Shown here: piece by piece, positions 45,401 through 55,900 of the stretch
How positions within the stretch are numbered: the first letter of the stretch is position 1
Layout: each line of letters begins with the position of its first letter
Made by a program: the position numbers and the translations under genes
The notes under the pieces: generated by a model
The model's input: only the letters and a program-made list of their open reading frames with translations
What the model was told of the DNA's origin: nothing
The model's database searches: none
NCBI RefSeq assembly: GCF_036417845.1
Contig: NC_089981.1
Span: 1,009,501-1,073,500 of the forward strand
Direction of reading: 5' to 3'
DNA length: 64,000 bases
Source: Apteryx mantelli
Lineage: Eukaryota; Chordata; Aves; Apterygiformes; Apterygidae

Positions 45401-47147
45401 TGTTCAGTGCTGGGGATGTTCAGTGCTGGGGGTGTTCAGTGCTGGGGATGTTCAGTGCTGGGGATGCTCAGTGCTGGGGATGCTCAGTGCTGGGGATGCT
45501 CAGTGCTGGGGATGTTCAGTGCTGGGGATGCTCAGTGCTGGGGATGTTCAGTGCTGGGGGTGTTCAGTGCTGGGGGTGTTCAGTGCTGGGGATGTTCAGT
45601 GCTGGGGATGCTCAGTGCTGGGGATGCTCAGTGCTGGGGATGCTCAGTGCTGGGGATGTTCAGTGCTGGGGGTGTTCAGTGCTGGGGATGTTCAGTGCTG
45701 GGGGTGTTCAGTGCTGGGGATGTTCAGTGCTGGGGGTGTTCAGTGCTGGGGATGCTCAGTGCTGGGGATGTTCAGTGCTGGGGATGTTCAGTGCTGGGGA
45801 TGCTCAGTGCTGGGGATGTTCAGTGCTGGGGATGCTCAGTGCTGGGGATGCTCAGTGCTGGGGATGCTCAGTGCTGGGGATGTTCAGTGCTGGGGATGTT
45901 CAGTGCTGGGGATGCTCAGTGCTGGGGATGCTCAGTGCTGGGGATGTTCAGTGCTGGGGGTGTTCAGTGCTGGCGGTGTTCAGTGCTGGGGATGTTCAGT
46001 GCTGGGGATGTTCAGTGCTGGGGATGCTCAGTGCTGGGGATGCTCAGTGCTGGGGATGTTCAGTGCTGGGGATGCTCAGTGCTGGGGATGTTCAGTGCTG
46101 GGGATGTTCAGTGCTGGGGATGCTCAGTGCTGGGGGTGTTCAGTGCTGGGGATGCTCAGTGCTGGGGGTGCTCAGTGCTGGGGATGTTCAGTGCTGGGGA
46201 TGTTCAGTGCTGGGGGTGCTCAGTGCTGGGGATGCTCAGTGCTGGGGATGTTCAGTGCTGGGGGTGTTCAGTGCTGGGGATGTTCAGTGCTGGGGATGTT
46301 CAGTGCTGGGGGTGTTCAGTGCTGGGGATGTTCAGTGCTGGGGATGTTCAGTGCTGGGGATGTTCAGTGCTGGGGATGTTCAGTGCTGGGGATGCTCAGT
46401 GCTGGGGATGCTCAGTGCTGGGGATGCTCAGTGCTGGGGGTGCTCAGTGCTGGGGATGCTCAGTGCTGGGGATGTTCAGTGCTGGGGGTGTTCAGTGCTG
46501 GGGATGTTCAGTGCTGGGGGTGTTCAGTGCTGGGGATGCTCAGTGCTGGGGATGCTCAGTGCTGGGGATGTTCAGTGCTGGGGATGCTCAGTGCTGGGGA
46601 TGTTCAGTGCTGGGGATGTTCAGTGCTGGGGATGCTCAGTGCTGGGGATGTTCAGTGCTGGGGATGTTCAGTGCTGGGGATGCTCAGTGCTGGGGATGCT
46701 CAGTGCTGGGGATGTTCAGTGCTGGGGATGTTCAGTGCTGGGGATGTTCAGTGCTGGGGATGTTCAGTGCTGGGGATGCTCAGTGCTGGGGATGTTCAGT
46801 GCTGGGGATGCTCAGTGCTGGGGATGTTCAGTGCTGGGGATGCTCAGTGCTGGGGATGCTCAGTGCTGGGGGTGTTCAGTGCTGGGGATGTTCAGTGCTG
46901 GGGATGTTCAGTGCTGGGGATGCTCAGTGCTGGGGGTGTTCAGTGCTGGGGATGTTCAGTGCTGGGGATGTTCAGTGCTGGGGATGTTCAGTGCTGGGGA
47001 TGCTCAGTGCTGGGGATGCTCAGTGCTGGGGATGCTCAGTGCTGGGGATGTTCAGTGCTGGGGATGTTCAGTGCTGGGGATGCTCAGTGCTGGGGATGTT
47101 CAGTGCTGGGGATGCTCAGTGCTGGGGATGTTCAGTGCTGGGGGTGC
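30495..47147 (+). repeat. Giant minisatellite: 16-bp unit, about 1,040 copies, 16.65 kb
   Basis: Unit GGGRTGYTCAGTGCTG repeated head to tail without interruption. Nearly all variation is at two transition sites, A/G (GGGATG or GGGGTG) and C/T (GCTC or GTTC), so each unit is one of four types. Rare forms include GTACTGG, GTTCTGG, GCGCTGG, GGGCATG, GCTGTGTG and TTAAG. Rare forms separated by up to 7,888 bp keep exact 16-bp register, so no partial unit lies between them. The plus strand has no stop in any frame except at TTAAG units, because neither the unit nor its common variants contain one; each frame reads the same 16-residue peptide MLSAGDAQCWGCSVLG. The minus strand meets TGA (from CACTGAGC) and is closed. 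It lies between the convergent 3' ends of LRRC10B and SYT7. Confidence 0.98.
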
Positions 47148-47205
47148 CCCCCCCGCCGCCGCCCCTCCCCCAGAGACGAGGCAGGCTGGGAGATGCTGAC
47201 TGTCC

Positions 47206-47211
47206 TTTATT
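47206..47211 (-). terminator. SYT7: SYT7 poly(A) signal (AATAAA on the minus strand), next to the 16-bp array
   Basis: TTTATT on the plus strand is AATAAA in SYT7 sense, 2.74 kb after the SYT7 stop. Cleavage would fall near 47180-47195, only 35-50 bp before the array ends at 47147. Other signals in the UTR may be used, so the exact end is inferred. Confidence 0.6.
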
Positions 47212-47605
47212 ACTGAGAGCGGCGGCTGCCTCCAGAAAACGAGGGGCCCCGCTCCCCAAAAATAGGATTCTGCGAAGAAACCCCCCCCCACCTCCGCTGC
47301 GGCCGGGCCGGGTCGCCCCCTCTGCCCTCCCGCGCCTCGCATGTGCCATGTGAGTGCGGGGGGGTGGAATTTCTCCTCTGTTTTTTAGTTATAAAATGCA
47401 CCAGGCCGCCACGTCGTGTCGTGTGAGCAAAGCCAGCAGCAAGGAGGTGGCAGCCGACGCCAGCCGGGCTGCCCTGCCTCTGCTCCGGCCGCCTGCCGTC
47501 CGCAGTTCAGTCCGGGGGGGTTTGTCCTTTTCCGTGTGGCTTTTGTTTGCTTTTCCCCCCGTTTTTTCCCGTGTTTTTGTACACCAGTTGGATGTTACCG
47601 TCACA

Positions 47606-47632
47606 TGAAGAAGAAGAAGAAGAAGAAGAAGA
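47606..47632. repeat. (GAA)n microsatellite, about 9 units
   Basis: Uninterrupted GAA triplets after atgaa, in the SYT7 3' UTR; UUC repeats in the transcript. Confidence 0.85.
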
Positions 47633-48349
47633 GCGATACCTGAACAAGATACGGCTAAGATCTCTAGAGGTTAAAAATGAACACACAACTCCCGGGAAGC
47701 CGGCCGGCCATCCGTAGAAAAGAAACGGTGCCCGGAGGAAGGGGTCACCCGGGGGTGCTGCGGCGGCAGGGGGGGCGAGGGAAACGGGACCCCCGCCCAG
47801 CGGGACGCGGTGGGACAGGGCGACCCGGGGACGCTCCGCCGCAGCCGAACGCCACGGTTTGGCGCGTGAGCCCAGCGCCGGCGTCACAAATCTCTTCTTT
47901 TAGGTTAAAAAAAGAGAGAGAATAGGCTAAAAATACAAATGTCCCTAAAAGCGTTATTATTACTGTAGTAGCGGTATTATTACTTCTCTCCGGGTCGTCG
48001 GGAACTCTCTAGCAAGGGGCTGGGGTTGTCGCTGGCCAAGCCGTCCCCGGCTGCCCAGGCCGGTGCCCGGTTAGCTCACGAGGGTGCCGACGGCTCTCCG
48101 AGGCGGCTGCTCCGCTCCCACTTTTTTTTTTTGGGGGGGGGGATTTGGCGAGAAAACCCCCCCTCGCCCTTGCCCAGCTGCTCCCGCGGCAGGGGGAAGC
48201 GGCGCCGCGAGGCCCCGTCGCCCCAAAGAGAGCTACGGCGATGCTTGTAAAAACGTGCCTATCACAAAGAGCGCTAGGTGCCCTGCACGCGGGCTCGAAA
48301 ACACTGGAGCACAGGGACGACAGCGACGAGATAAAAGGCTCTTATGCTC

Positions 48350-48405
48350 TAAAAAAAAAAAAAAAACCCCAAAAACCAAAAAAAAAAAAACCAAAAACAA
48401 AACGG
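48350..48405. repeat. A-rich low-complexity tract
   Basis: Runs of A broken by CC (aaaaccccaaaaaccaaaa). It may be an old poly(A) tail or simple expansion; no retroposed gene is visible beside it. Confidence 0.7.
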
Positions 48406-49950
48406 GCTTGCAACTGTACACGGCGTCCTCGCCTCGCGCCGGGCGCCCATGGCTTGCTCCAGGCTGCGGGATGCGCAGACCCCCCCCTCCCCAATCCATC
48501 GCTGCCACCGGCGAGGCCCGGGAGAGCAGGAAGACTAGTGATTGGGGGGGGGGGGAGCGCTTTGGGCTTGCTCCGGGTGTCCCGGCGCCGCCGGTGAGGG
48601 CGCAGGGGTGTCCGTGCCCCCCCCCCCCCACCCCCGCAGGGCCCCTACCTGAGATCCCCTGAGATCCGGACGCCCCCGGCGAGAGCTCGGCGGATGCCCC
48701 CCCCACCCCCGGCACGACGTGCCTCCATCCTCGAGGCCCGGTGCTAACGGGTGCCCCTTCCCCAGCCGCGTCCGGCTCCGTGTCCCCCCCGCCGATGCCC
48801 GGTGGGGGACGCGAGGGCTGGTCGGCATCCGCAACAGCATCCTTCTTGTCCGGGTGCCGGTCCTGGCGGAGCATCGCGGAGCAAAGCAAGAGGCAGCGAT
48901 GTCACCCGCCGGAGATGGGGACGGGTCCGGGCAGGCGTGTGTCGCATCCGGCGCTGCTGCGGTCCCGCTGGACCTGTCCCACCGGCAGCCGGCCCCCTCG
49001 GCACGGGGATCTGGCACACGAATCCAGGTGGGAGTCGAACCGGGGGGTGTGGGGGACAGGGGGGGCTGGCACCAAGCGGGGGGCGAGGATGGGACACGGG
49101 CAACGGTGCCGGAGCTGTCCCCCTCCTCCAGCAGCGCCCAGCACCGGGACCCCGGCACAGTGCCCGGCGAGGCGCCTGGCGTGGGGATAGCGAATGGCTG
49201 CCCGGGGGCTGCGGAGGGCGCAGGACGCAGCGGGCATCCCCAGGGGCGCGCGGGGTCCCTGGCCCGGGGACGGCTGCCGTTCGCCTCCCACCGCCGGCCG
49301 GGCGAGGACGGACGGACGGACGGATGGGGGGGGGGGGTGTCCCGAAGTCCTGCTCTCACCGAGCCCGAAGAGAGAAGTAAAGCGACAAAACCCGACCGAG
49401 GGAAATAACTAAACGAGCCCGCTTTGGCTAACGCACCGTGTGTCATGGCTTCCGATCCCAGGAGCCGCCGTGCGGCTGGGGCTGCCGGCTCTGCCGGGGG
49501 GCCGCCCGGCTCGTCCTGCCGGGACGGGGGGGGCACCGCTGCCACCGTGCCCCCCCCCCCCCAAACCGCGGGCAAGCAGGACGCAGGCTCCGGCTGCCCT
49601 GCTGGGGTTAACACCGGCAGCTCGGCAAGGTTTTACGGAGCGGGAAGGGGATGGGGACAGGGTCCCCTCTCATGCAGGGAGGGACCACGGGGGCAGAGGG
49701 GCTCCGGGGTGGGGGGCGGGCGGAGGCTGGAAGCACTCGGAGAAGTCCTGCACGGCGGCAGGGACGGGGTGGGGGTGGGGGGGGGCGTCACTCCTCGCGC
49801 CGCGTCCCCAAGCACCGTGCCGTCACGGCCGCCGCGGTCCTGGGAGCCTCTGGGAGCTGCCGCGTCCCGCCGGTGCCTCGGCTCCTCGCCCGCACCGGGA
49901 GCCCTGCGGAGCCGCAAGCCGGGGTCCGGGCAGCGCTCAGGCGCCGGCGC

Positions 49951-52900
49951 TCAGGCCTTCAGCTGGTGCCACTGAGCCACCGCCTGCCGCGGGCGGGCGA
50001 TCATGTCCTTCCAGTGCTTCACCTCACCGGGGCCGCTCTTCCAGGACAGGTAGATCTGCAGGGGGGGGGACGGATGGACATAGGGCCTGTGGGACCTGCA
50101 CTGCAGTGCCGGTGTCCCGCGACCGCCCCGTCCCTCCGCATGCCGCTCCCAACGTGCACCCGGCGCCTCTCGCCTCCCCGTTTTGCACCCTCCGCTTTGC
50201 CCCTGCCCCGTTTGCAGACAGCTTCACTGGCCGCACGGCCGGCGGCGGTGGCACCCGCGTGCGTTAGTTAGCCACGAGGCACAGCCGGCGCGAGCCTCTC
50301 CACGCAAGGCAGGTTATTTTTATCCATCGATTTTCCATACGGCGACGCAGCAAACGCGCGTGTCAACCTTCTCCGCAGCTGACAAGCCGAGACGCGTGTC
50401 ACCCGGGCGGCTAATGGAGCCTGTGGCTGCCGCGCCGGCTAAGGGGATTGCGGGGCCTGATCTGAGCTTGCACGACGCTGGTAATTATTCACTCGAAAGT
50501 TATTAGCCCGTTGCCAGCCGCGGTGCCGCGGCCGGGCCCGTGAAGGGCACTCTCCTCTCCTTCCCGCTTGCCGCACTCGGCTGTTTGCAATGTCGCTTTG
50601 CTCCGCCGCTGTGACGCTGCCAGCGGGGTTAATGCAAAGTCAAGGCGACACGGACGCTGTCCGTCTGTCCTCACGGCCAGAGCGGTGCGCTCAGCGTGGT
50701 GCTAGAAATACCTCCTGGTGGCGGGCGCCTGGGCTGGCTCAGCCCGGCGGTGTCCCCCCGCGACGTCCCCGCCGGGGCCGTGCCCGCGGCAGGGCCGGGA
50801 CCTCTGCCCCTCGGCCGTGCACTGTGCCGAAACGCTCCGGCTGCCTCCTCCCGGGTTTAATTCAATGTACATGTTTGCTTTATTACAACGCTGCGTTTGG
50901 GAATAATTGACTCTCTGCGGTGAGCGGTAATAACGGAGATTACTGCGCTCGTTTATCATCGTTACGATAACGAGTGGAGAGCGGTATGGATTTAACGTAA
51001 ATCAGATCGAGAGCGGATTAATTTTCCCGTCGTTATTGTCACTGGGATGCACCGTGCAATCCTGTCGCCGCTGAGAACGGCACTGGGGCCCCAGCTGGGA
51101 GCCGCGGGGCCGGGACGCGGTGCGGCACGGGCACCCACGCCGCTGGGCGCTGCGACCGCGAGGCTCTGCTGCCACCTCCCGGCTGATGAACTGTTGTTCG
51201 TGCTAACTAGCTCCACGGCCTGTCTCCACCAGGGTTTGAACCAGCCCTTGTCTGGCCGGGAACGGCAGCTAACTCTCACCAGAGAGCTGGTTGGTGGCCT
51301 CCGCCTCACTTCTGATGAAGGAATCCTCGCTCCAGACACCACAGCTGGTGGTGGTCTCAGAAGAGTCTCAGCCTGGGCCAGACACGGAAGGGAAAGTCCA
51401 ACCGTGAAGGGATCCATACGGGCTCCATCTTCCTCTCTAGCTTGCCTTCTCCAGAGAGGCAGGATGGGGACAGAGCAGAGCAGTGGGGACCCTAATGCCT
51501 GCCCAGCCTTGGGGCTTGGTCCTTCACAACAACCTTCCTCCAGAGCACCAACATGGCAATTCCTGCTGCTTCCCCCTTGACTGAGGAACGATTGCTCCAG
51601 ATTTCACCACAGCATGAGAGCTCCTCTCTCAGGCAGATCCTGACTGCTGCCAAAATCCAAAGCAGCTCCTAACCCAGCACCTGGGTCCAAAATCCTGGAG
51701 TGGTGGCCAAAGGAAGGTGGAAGAACAGCTAGATGAGCACGAGGGGTGCTTTAAATCCCCATCCAGACAACAAGCAGGGTGAGCATGGGGAAAGGCCATG
51801 CAGGAATAGTTCCGGGAAGACACAGGAACTCTCTGCTGCCCTTTTTTTTCCTCTTGGCAGACGCGCTCTGGACCACACTGCCTCACTCAAGTGATGCTGA
51901 GCCCACAGAGACAGCACCAGTTGTATCCAACAGATCTGCCCGCGCTCTTCAGGTCAACGTGTGGTCTTGGATGCTCCCCAGATGCTGCCCCTTGGCAGGA
52001 TACGTATTGTCTAGGGGCCTGATCTTCTATGCTGAGCTGATGGTGCCTGGCGTTGTCTTGCTGGACCTGTGGGATGTCTCTGCAGCCTCCAGGAGGACTG
52101 CAGTGTGCTGAATCCTGCTGGCCATGCAATTCCTGCTCAGAGACCACACGGGTGAATGGCCAAACTGGTGCTGAGCATGTCCAGGTGGAGAGAGTTTGAG
52201 GAAAAAAAAATGCTTGGCACATTGGGTCACCATAACTGTGGCGTTGCACCAGGCTCAGACCTCCCGTCCCACCACATGCTGGTGGTAGTGCGATGCCTGT
52301 GTCCATTGGCAGTGGCAGGTCTAGCTGAGGGCCGTTGCCCACGACCCACCTCTGTGACACGTGCTCCGGAGCACGGCAGAGGCGCGTGGCCTGTGATCGT
52401 CGTGTGACCCTGTGGTGCTTTGGCAGAGGAACGGCATGAGATGTGGGCATGCCCGTGGCCCGAGTCAGCGCTGCTTCGCAGGGGAGATAAGGCTCCGCAG
52501 CCAGCAGCGACGCTACCATGGACCTGTACTGCACGTGGTGTCTGCAGGGAGGGCAGCGGGCCTCCCTCTGGTTCGTACTAACCACCCTGCTCCAAACAAC
52601 CACCGCGTTTCGAAGCCCCTTTCCCTGTGCCCCCAACGTGGGAACTCGGGTGGCAGCCAGCTGCAGTCTCTCCTGCCTTCCTGGTGCCTTGCTTCAGTGG
52701 CAGCTGGGCCATGAGCTCCTGCCTCCCCGCCACGGCCCCCTCCAAACTGTGCCCTCACCCCACGCGCAGCACGACAAGCCCCGGCAGGACCCACCTTGCC
52801 GATGACATCGTTCCGGCTCAGCCTGTCCTTGTCCATGACAGTGATGACAATGGTCGTCTCGCGCAGCCGCTCAGTGGGGATGTCAAAGGCGAAGGACTCA

Positions 52901-55900
52901 TTGAAGACAGGGTTCAGGCACCGCTTCATGACTACTGTCTTCTTCTTCTCCACCCGCTTGTCCTTGTACATCAGCCACACCTTCACGTAGGGGTCTGGGC
53001 GGGGGGGGACAGCACACTGCTCTCAGGCCCTTAGCCAGGCCCTTCCTTGACTCCTGCAATGTGCAGGCGAGCAGGGCGGCATCCCTTCCCACCCAGGAGA
53101 CTTCGCGGCAGTGACCGAGACAGCAGGACACTGGCCATGCCCAGAGGCGGGGGCTGGTGCTCGTACCTGAGGTCCCCCCGATGTCCATGGCTTTGAGGTT
53201 CCGCGCTTTGATGATGTTCACGACGATGGAGTTGGCAGAGGGGTTGTAGCACAGGGACAGGAGCAGCTCTCCCCGGCTTCCCTGTGAGACAGAGAGGCCA
53301 TTAGGGCACAGCCCAGCACCCGGACGGGCTGTTTGGGATACTTAAACCCTTTCTTTAATTTACAGGTAAAAAGTGGCGATCGATTTGGGAAGAAAAACAC
53401 AAGCTCCTCCTTAAAAGTCAAACCTTTTCCTTGAATAAACAGGAAAACAGAAGCCTTCTTTGTCGTGGTAACAAGCAGATGACACAGGCAGGACAGCAAA
53501 CACAAGGGGACAGCATGTTAATCCCTCTGTGCCCCAGCGCTCGTCACCCGAGCTCAGGTGGATTTGCTCCCTCAGAGCCGTCTTTTGCAGGGGCTCCTGC
53601 CAGATGACAGCACGTCAGGCAGCTGAGCTCACCGGCGACCCATTCCCGGACTGGTGAGGCCTCCGGGGACTGGGGATCTGGCCAGAGCGCTCCCACCTGG
53701 GAACTCCATAGGGCCACCCTCACCAGCATGCGTTCCCGGTGTGGCCCAAAGGCCCGGCTCTGCTGGGATATCACGGCAACCTGGGGTATTCCTTCCTCAA
53801 GAACTGTCCCTGAGGACAGTGGGGTAGGACGAGGGGCATAGCTAACTCCCGCCACATCCTTGGCCCGGGAGGCCGTGGCGGACAAGCAAGGGCCTTACGC
53901 TGCCATCGCTGCAGGGCTTCAGGTCCTTCCAGAAGGTCTGCATCTGGGTGAGGTCCACTTTGTTGAGGGGGATGGACACCTCCCCGATAGGGTCATTGCG
54001 GCTGAAGCGATCGTAGTCCAGGACCTGGAGGTACAGCACTCGCTGCACCACCTTCTCATAGGGGAAACCTGCACCGAAGACGGAGGCAGAGGAGATGAGG
54101 AGGGAACTTGGCAAGGGGCTGGAGAGCAAGCCCGGTCAAAACGAGCAGCATATACACGTGCTGGTGCCCACAGGGCTGTCCAGCACCTCTCTGCCTTGCT
54201 GGTGCTTAGGTGGGGGGAATGTTGGCATCAGACAGCGGATGAAGAACGGATTACGGCCCTGGGCATTCATCATGCTTTGGAGGAGCTGCATGGCTTCAAG
54301 CCATTGCTGTAGCTCTTCACAACAGAGTAAGTCACCCATGTGCTTCCACAGGTGCCCGTGTGGCCCCAGGCACACATCAGGCCCTACCCGGGTTGGGAAG
54401 GAGCCTCCCCCCCCCCAGCACTGGCTGGACACAGAGCAAACACCTTCAGTGACAGCCTGGCCTCTGTGGCTCTGCAAACTCTGCTCGTCACTGGTGGCCC
54501 CTGCACTGGCAGCTCAGGCTGAGCCAGTCCTGCCCTGACCACCTCATCCCTGGTGGGTTCTCCAGCCCGGGTGCGAGGTGGAAGCTAGCTGGGGGCACCT
54601 CGGGAAGGGGAAATGGCAGTGCGGAGGGTCTTTCCCAGGCCACGAGGACAAGCCCAGTCCAGCCCAACCCAGCCTGCCCTTACCTTCAAAGAGGAAGGTC
54701 TCGTTCCAGTGCGGGTTCAGGTTCTTCCGCTTCACCTTGGTCTCCAGCTTGTGCTTCTTGTCAGGCAGCAGGTAGATCTTGACAAAGGGGTCGCTTGTGC
54801 CACTGAAGTCCTTGGCTGGCAGCTCCTGGGCCTTCATGATCTTGACGGTGAGGGTGGACTCCTGGAAGTTGTAGCCAACGCTGAACTGGATGCGGCCCAA
54901 GTTCTCCCGGCTGGAGCTGTCATGTCCCTCATCATCCTCGGAGCCTGGGGAGAGCTGTGGCATGGACAGAACGGGCTGTGAGCACAGGGCTGCGAGCGCA
55001 GACGCGGCGTGCCCTGACAGAGGGCTGTGCCGCCCGTGCCATGGGGCGGTCAGCGTCATGCCCCCCCCTTTCCGCTCCGTGGAAGAAACAAGCCCATCCC
55101 AACCTACTCCGGGCCTCAGGCCCTCACAGCTGTCTGGGGAGCTGTCAGAGGGCATCAGCTTCTCCCTGTCTCCCTGCCACGGGCATCTCCTTAGATGACT
55201 CCTGGCTCCGCTCCACGCGTCCGCTTCCCAGGGACTGGGAGCACCAATTAGCCAAATTCCTGCTGACAGCCTGTCCGTCACGTCTCTGGAGTCGGCTCCC
55301 TCGCGCCCTCGGGCTGCATCATCTCGCAGGTGCCTCGGCCGACCCAGAGGCACGTTGGTCGCAGCACCTGGGTGCAAGGGGGCCCGGGGGCTCGGCGGAG
55401 CGGGCCTGGGACGTGTCGAGCCTCCCGTGGCAGAGGATGGGAGCAAGGAAGAGCCAAGGGGGAGTGCAGCGGGACGCCCAGGCTTGTGCGCAGAGAGGGA
55501 GAGCTCAAACCATCCTGGCACCAACTCGCAGCGGGGATGGGGTCTAAGATGCCGCCATCCCGCAGGGTACAGCTGCCCAGAACATGCTACCAGCATCCCA
55601 GAAAGACCTGGGAGCCGATACTCGCAACCTGCCCCAGCGGCACTGCCAGTCTAGACCATTGCATCAAAGCAACTGGGATGGCACAGGGAGATGGAGCAAC
55701 TCAGAACACCTCGGCACTGACCTGCCATGAAGCAAAACAGCCTGCTCTGACAGCCTGCTCCCCACCCCACGCTGAGCCATAGCCCAGAAGGGCTCAGTGA
55801 TGACCGAGGATGAAGCCAGGACCCTGGGAGGAGCTGCCCACCCCTCATTAGAGTAGTGTCAGCCTAAAACATCTCCAAAACAAATCAGAAAGGGAAGCAA

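Larger units (their letters stand above)
47212..49950 (-). other. SYT7: SYT7 3' UTR (inferred)
   Basis: Continuous sequence between the SYT7 stop and its distal poly(A) signal. It contains a (GAA)n/(TTC)n run at 47606-47632 and an A-rich run at about 48350-48400 (U-rich in SYT7 sense). No exon of another gene was recognised. Open frames in both directions are compositional. Confidence 0.5.

Noticed and set aside
30495-47147. CRISPR array
   Set aside because: Units are contiguous 16-bp tandem copies without unique spacers, in a vertebrate genome.
30520-47353. Open reading frames of up to 5,559 codons on the plus strand (Cys/Trp-rich repeat protein)
   Set aside because: They exist in all three frames with the same peptide because the 16-bp unit has no stop. 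They have no splice or domain support, and they end in unrelated flanking sequence.
48350-48405. Processed pseudogene tail
   Set aside because: The A-rich tract has no adjacent intron-less gene copy; treated as low complexity.
51180-52540. Possible old transposable element in the last SYT7 intron
   Set aside because: No terminal repeats, target duplications or element proteins could be seen; composition alone is not enough.
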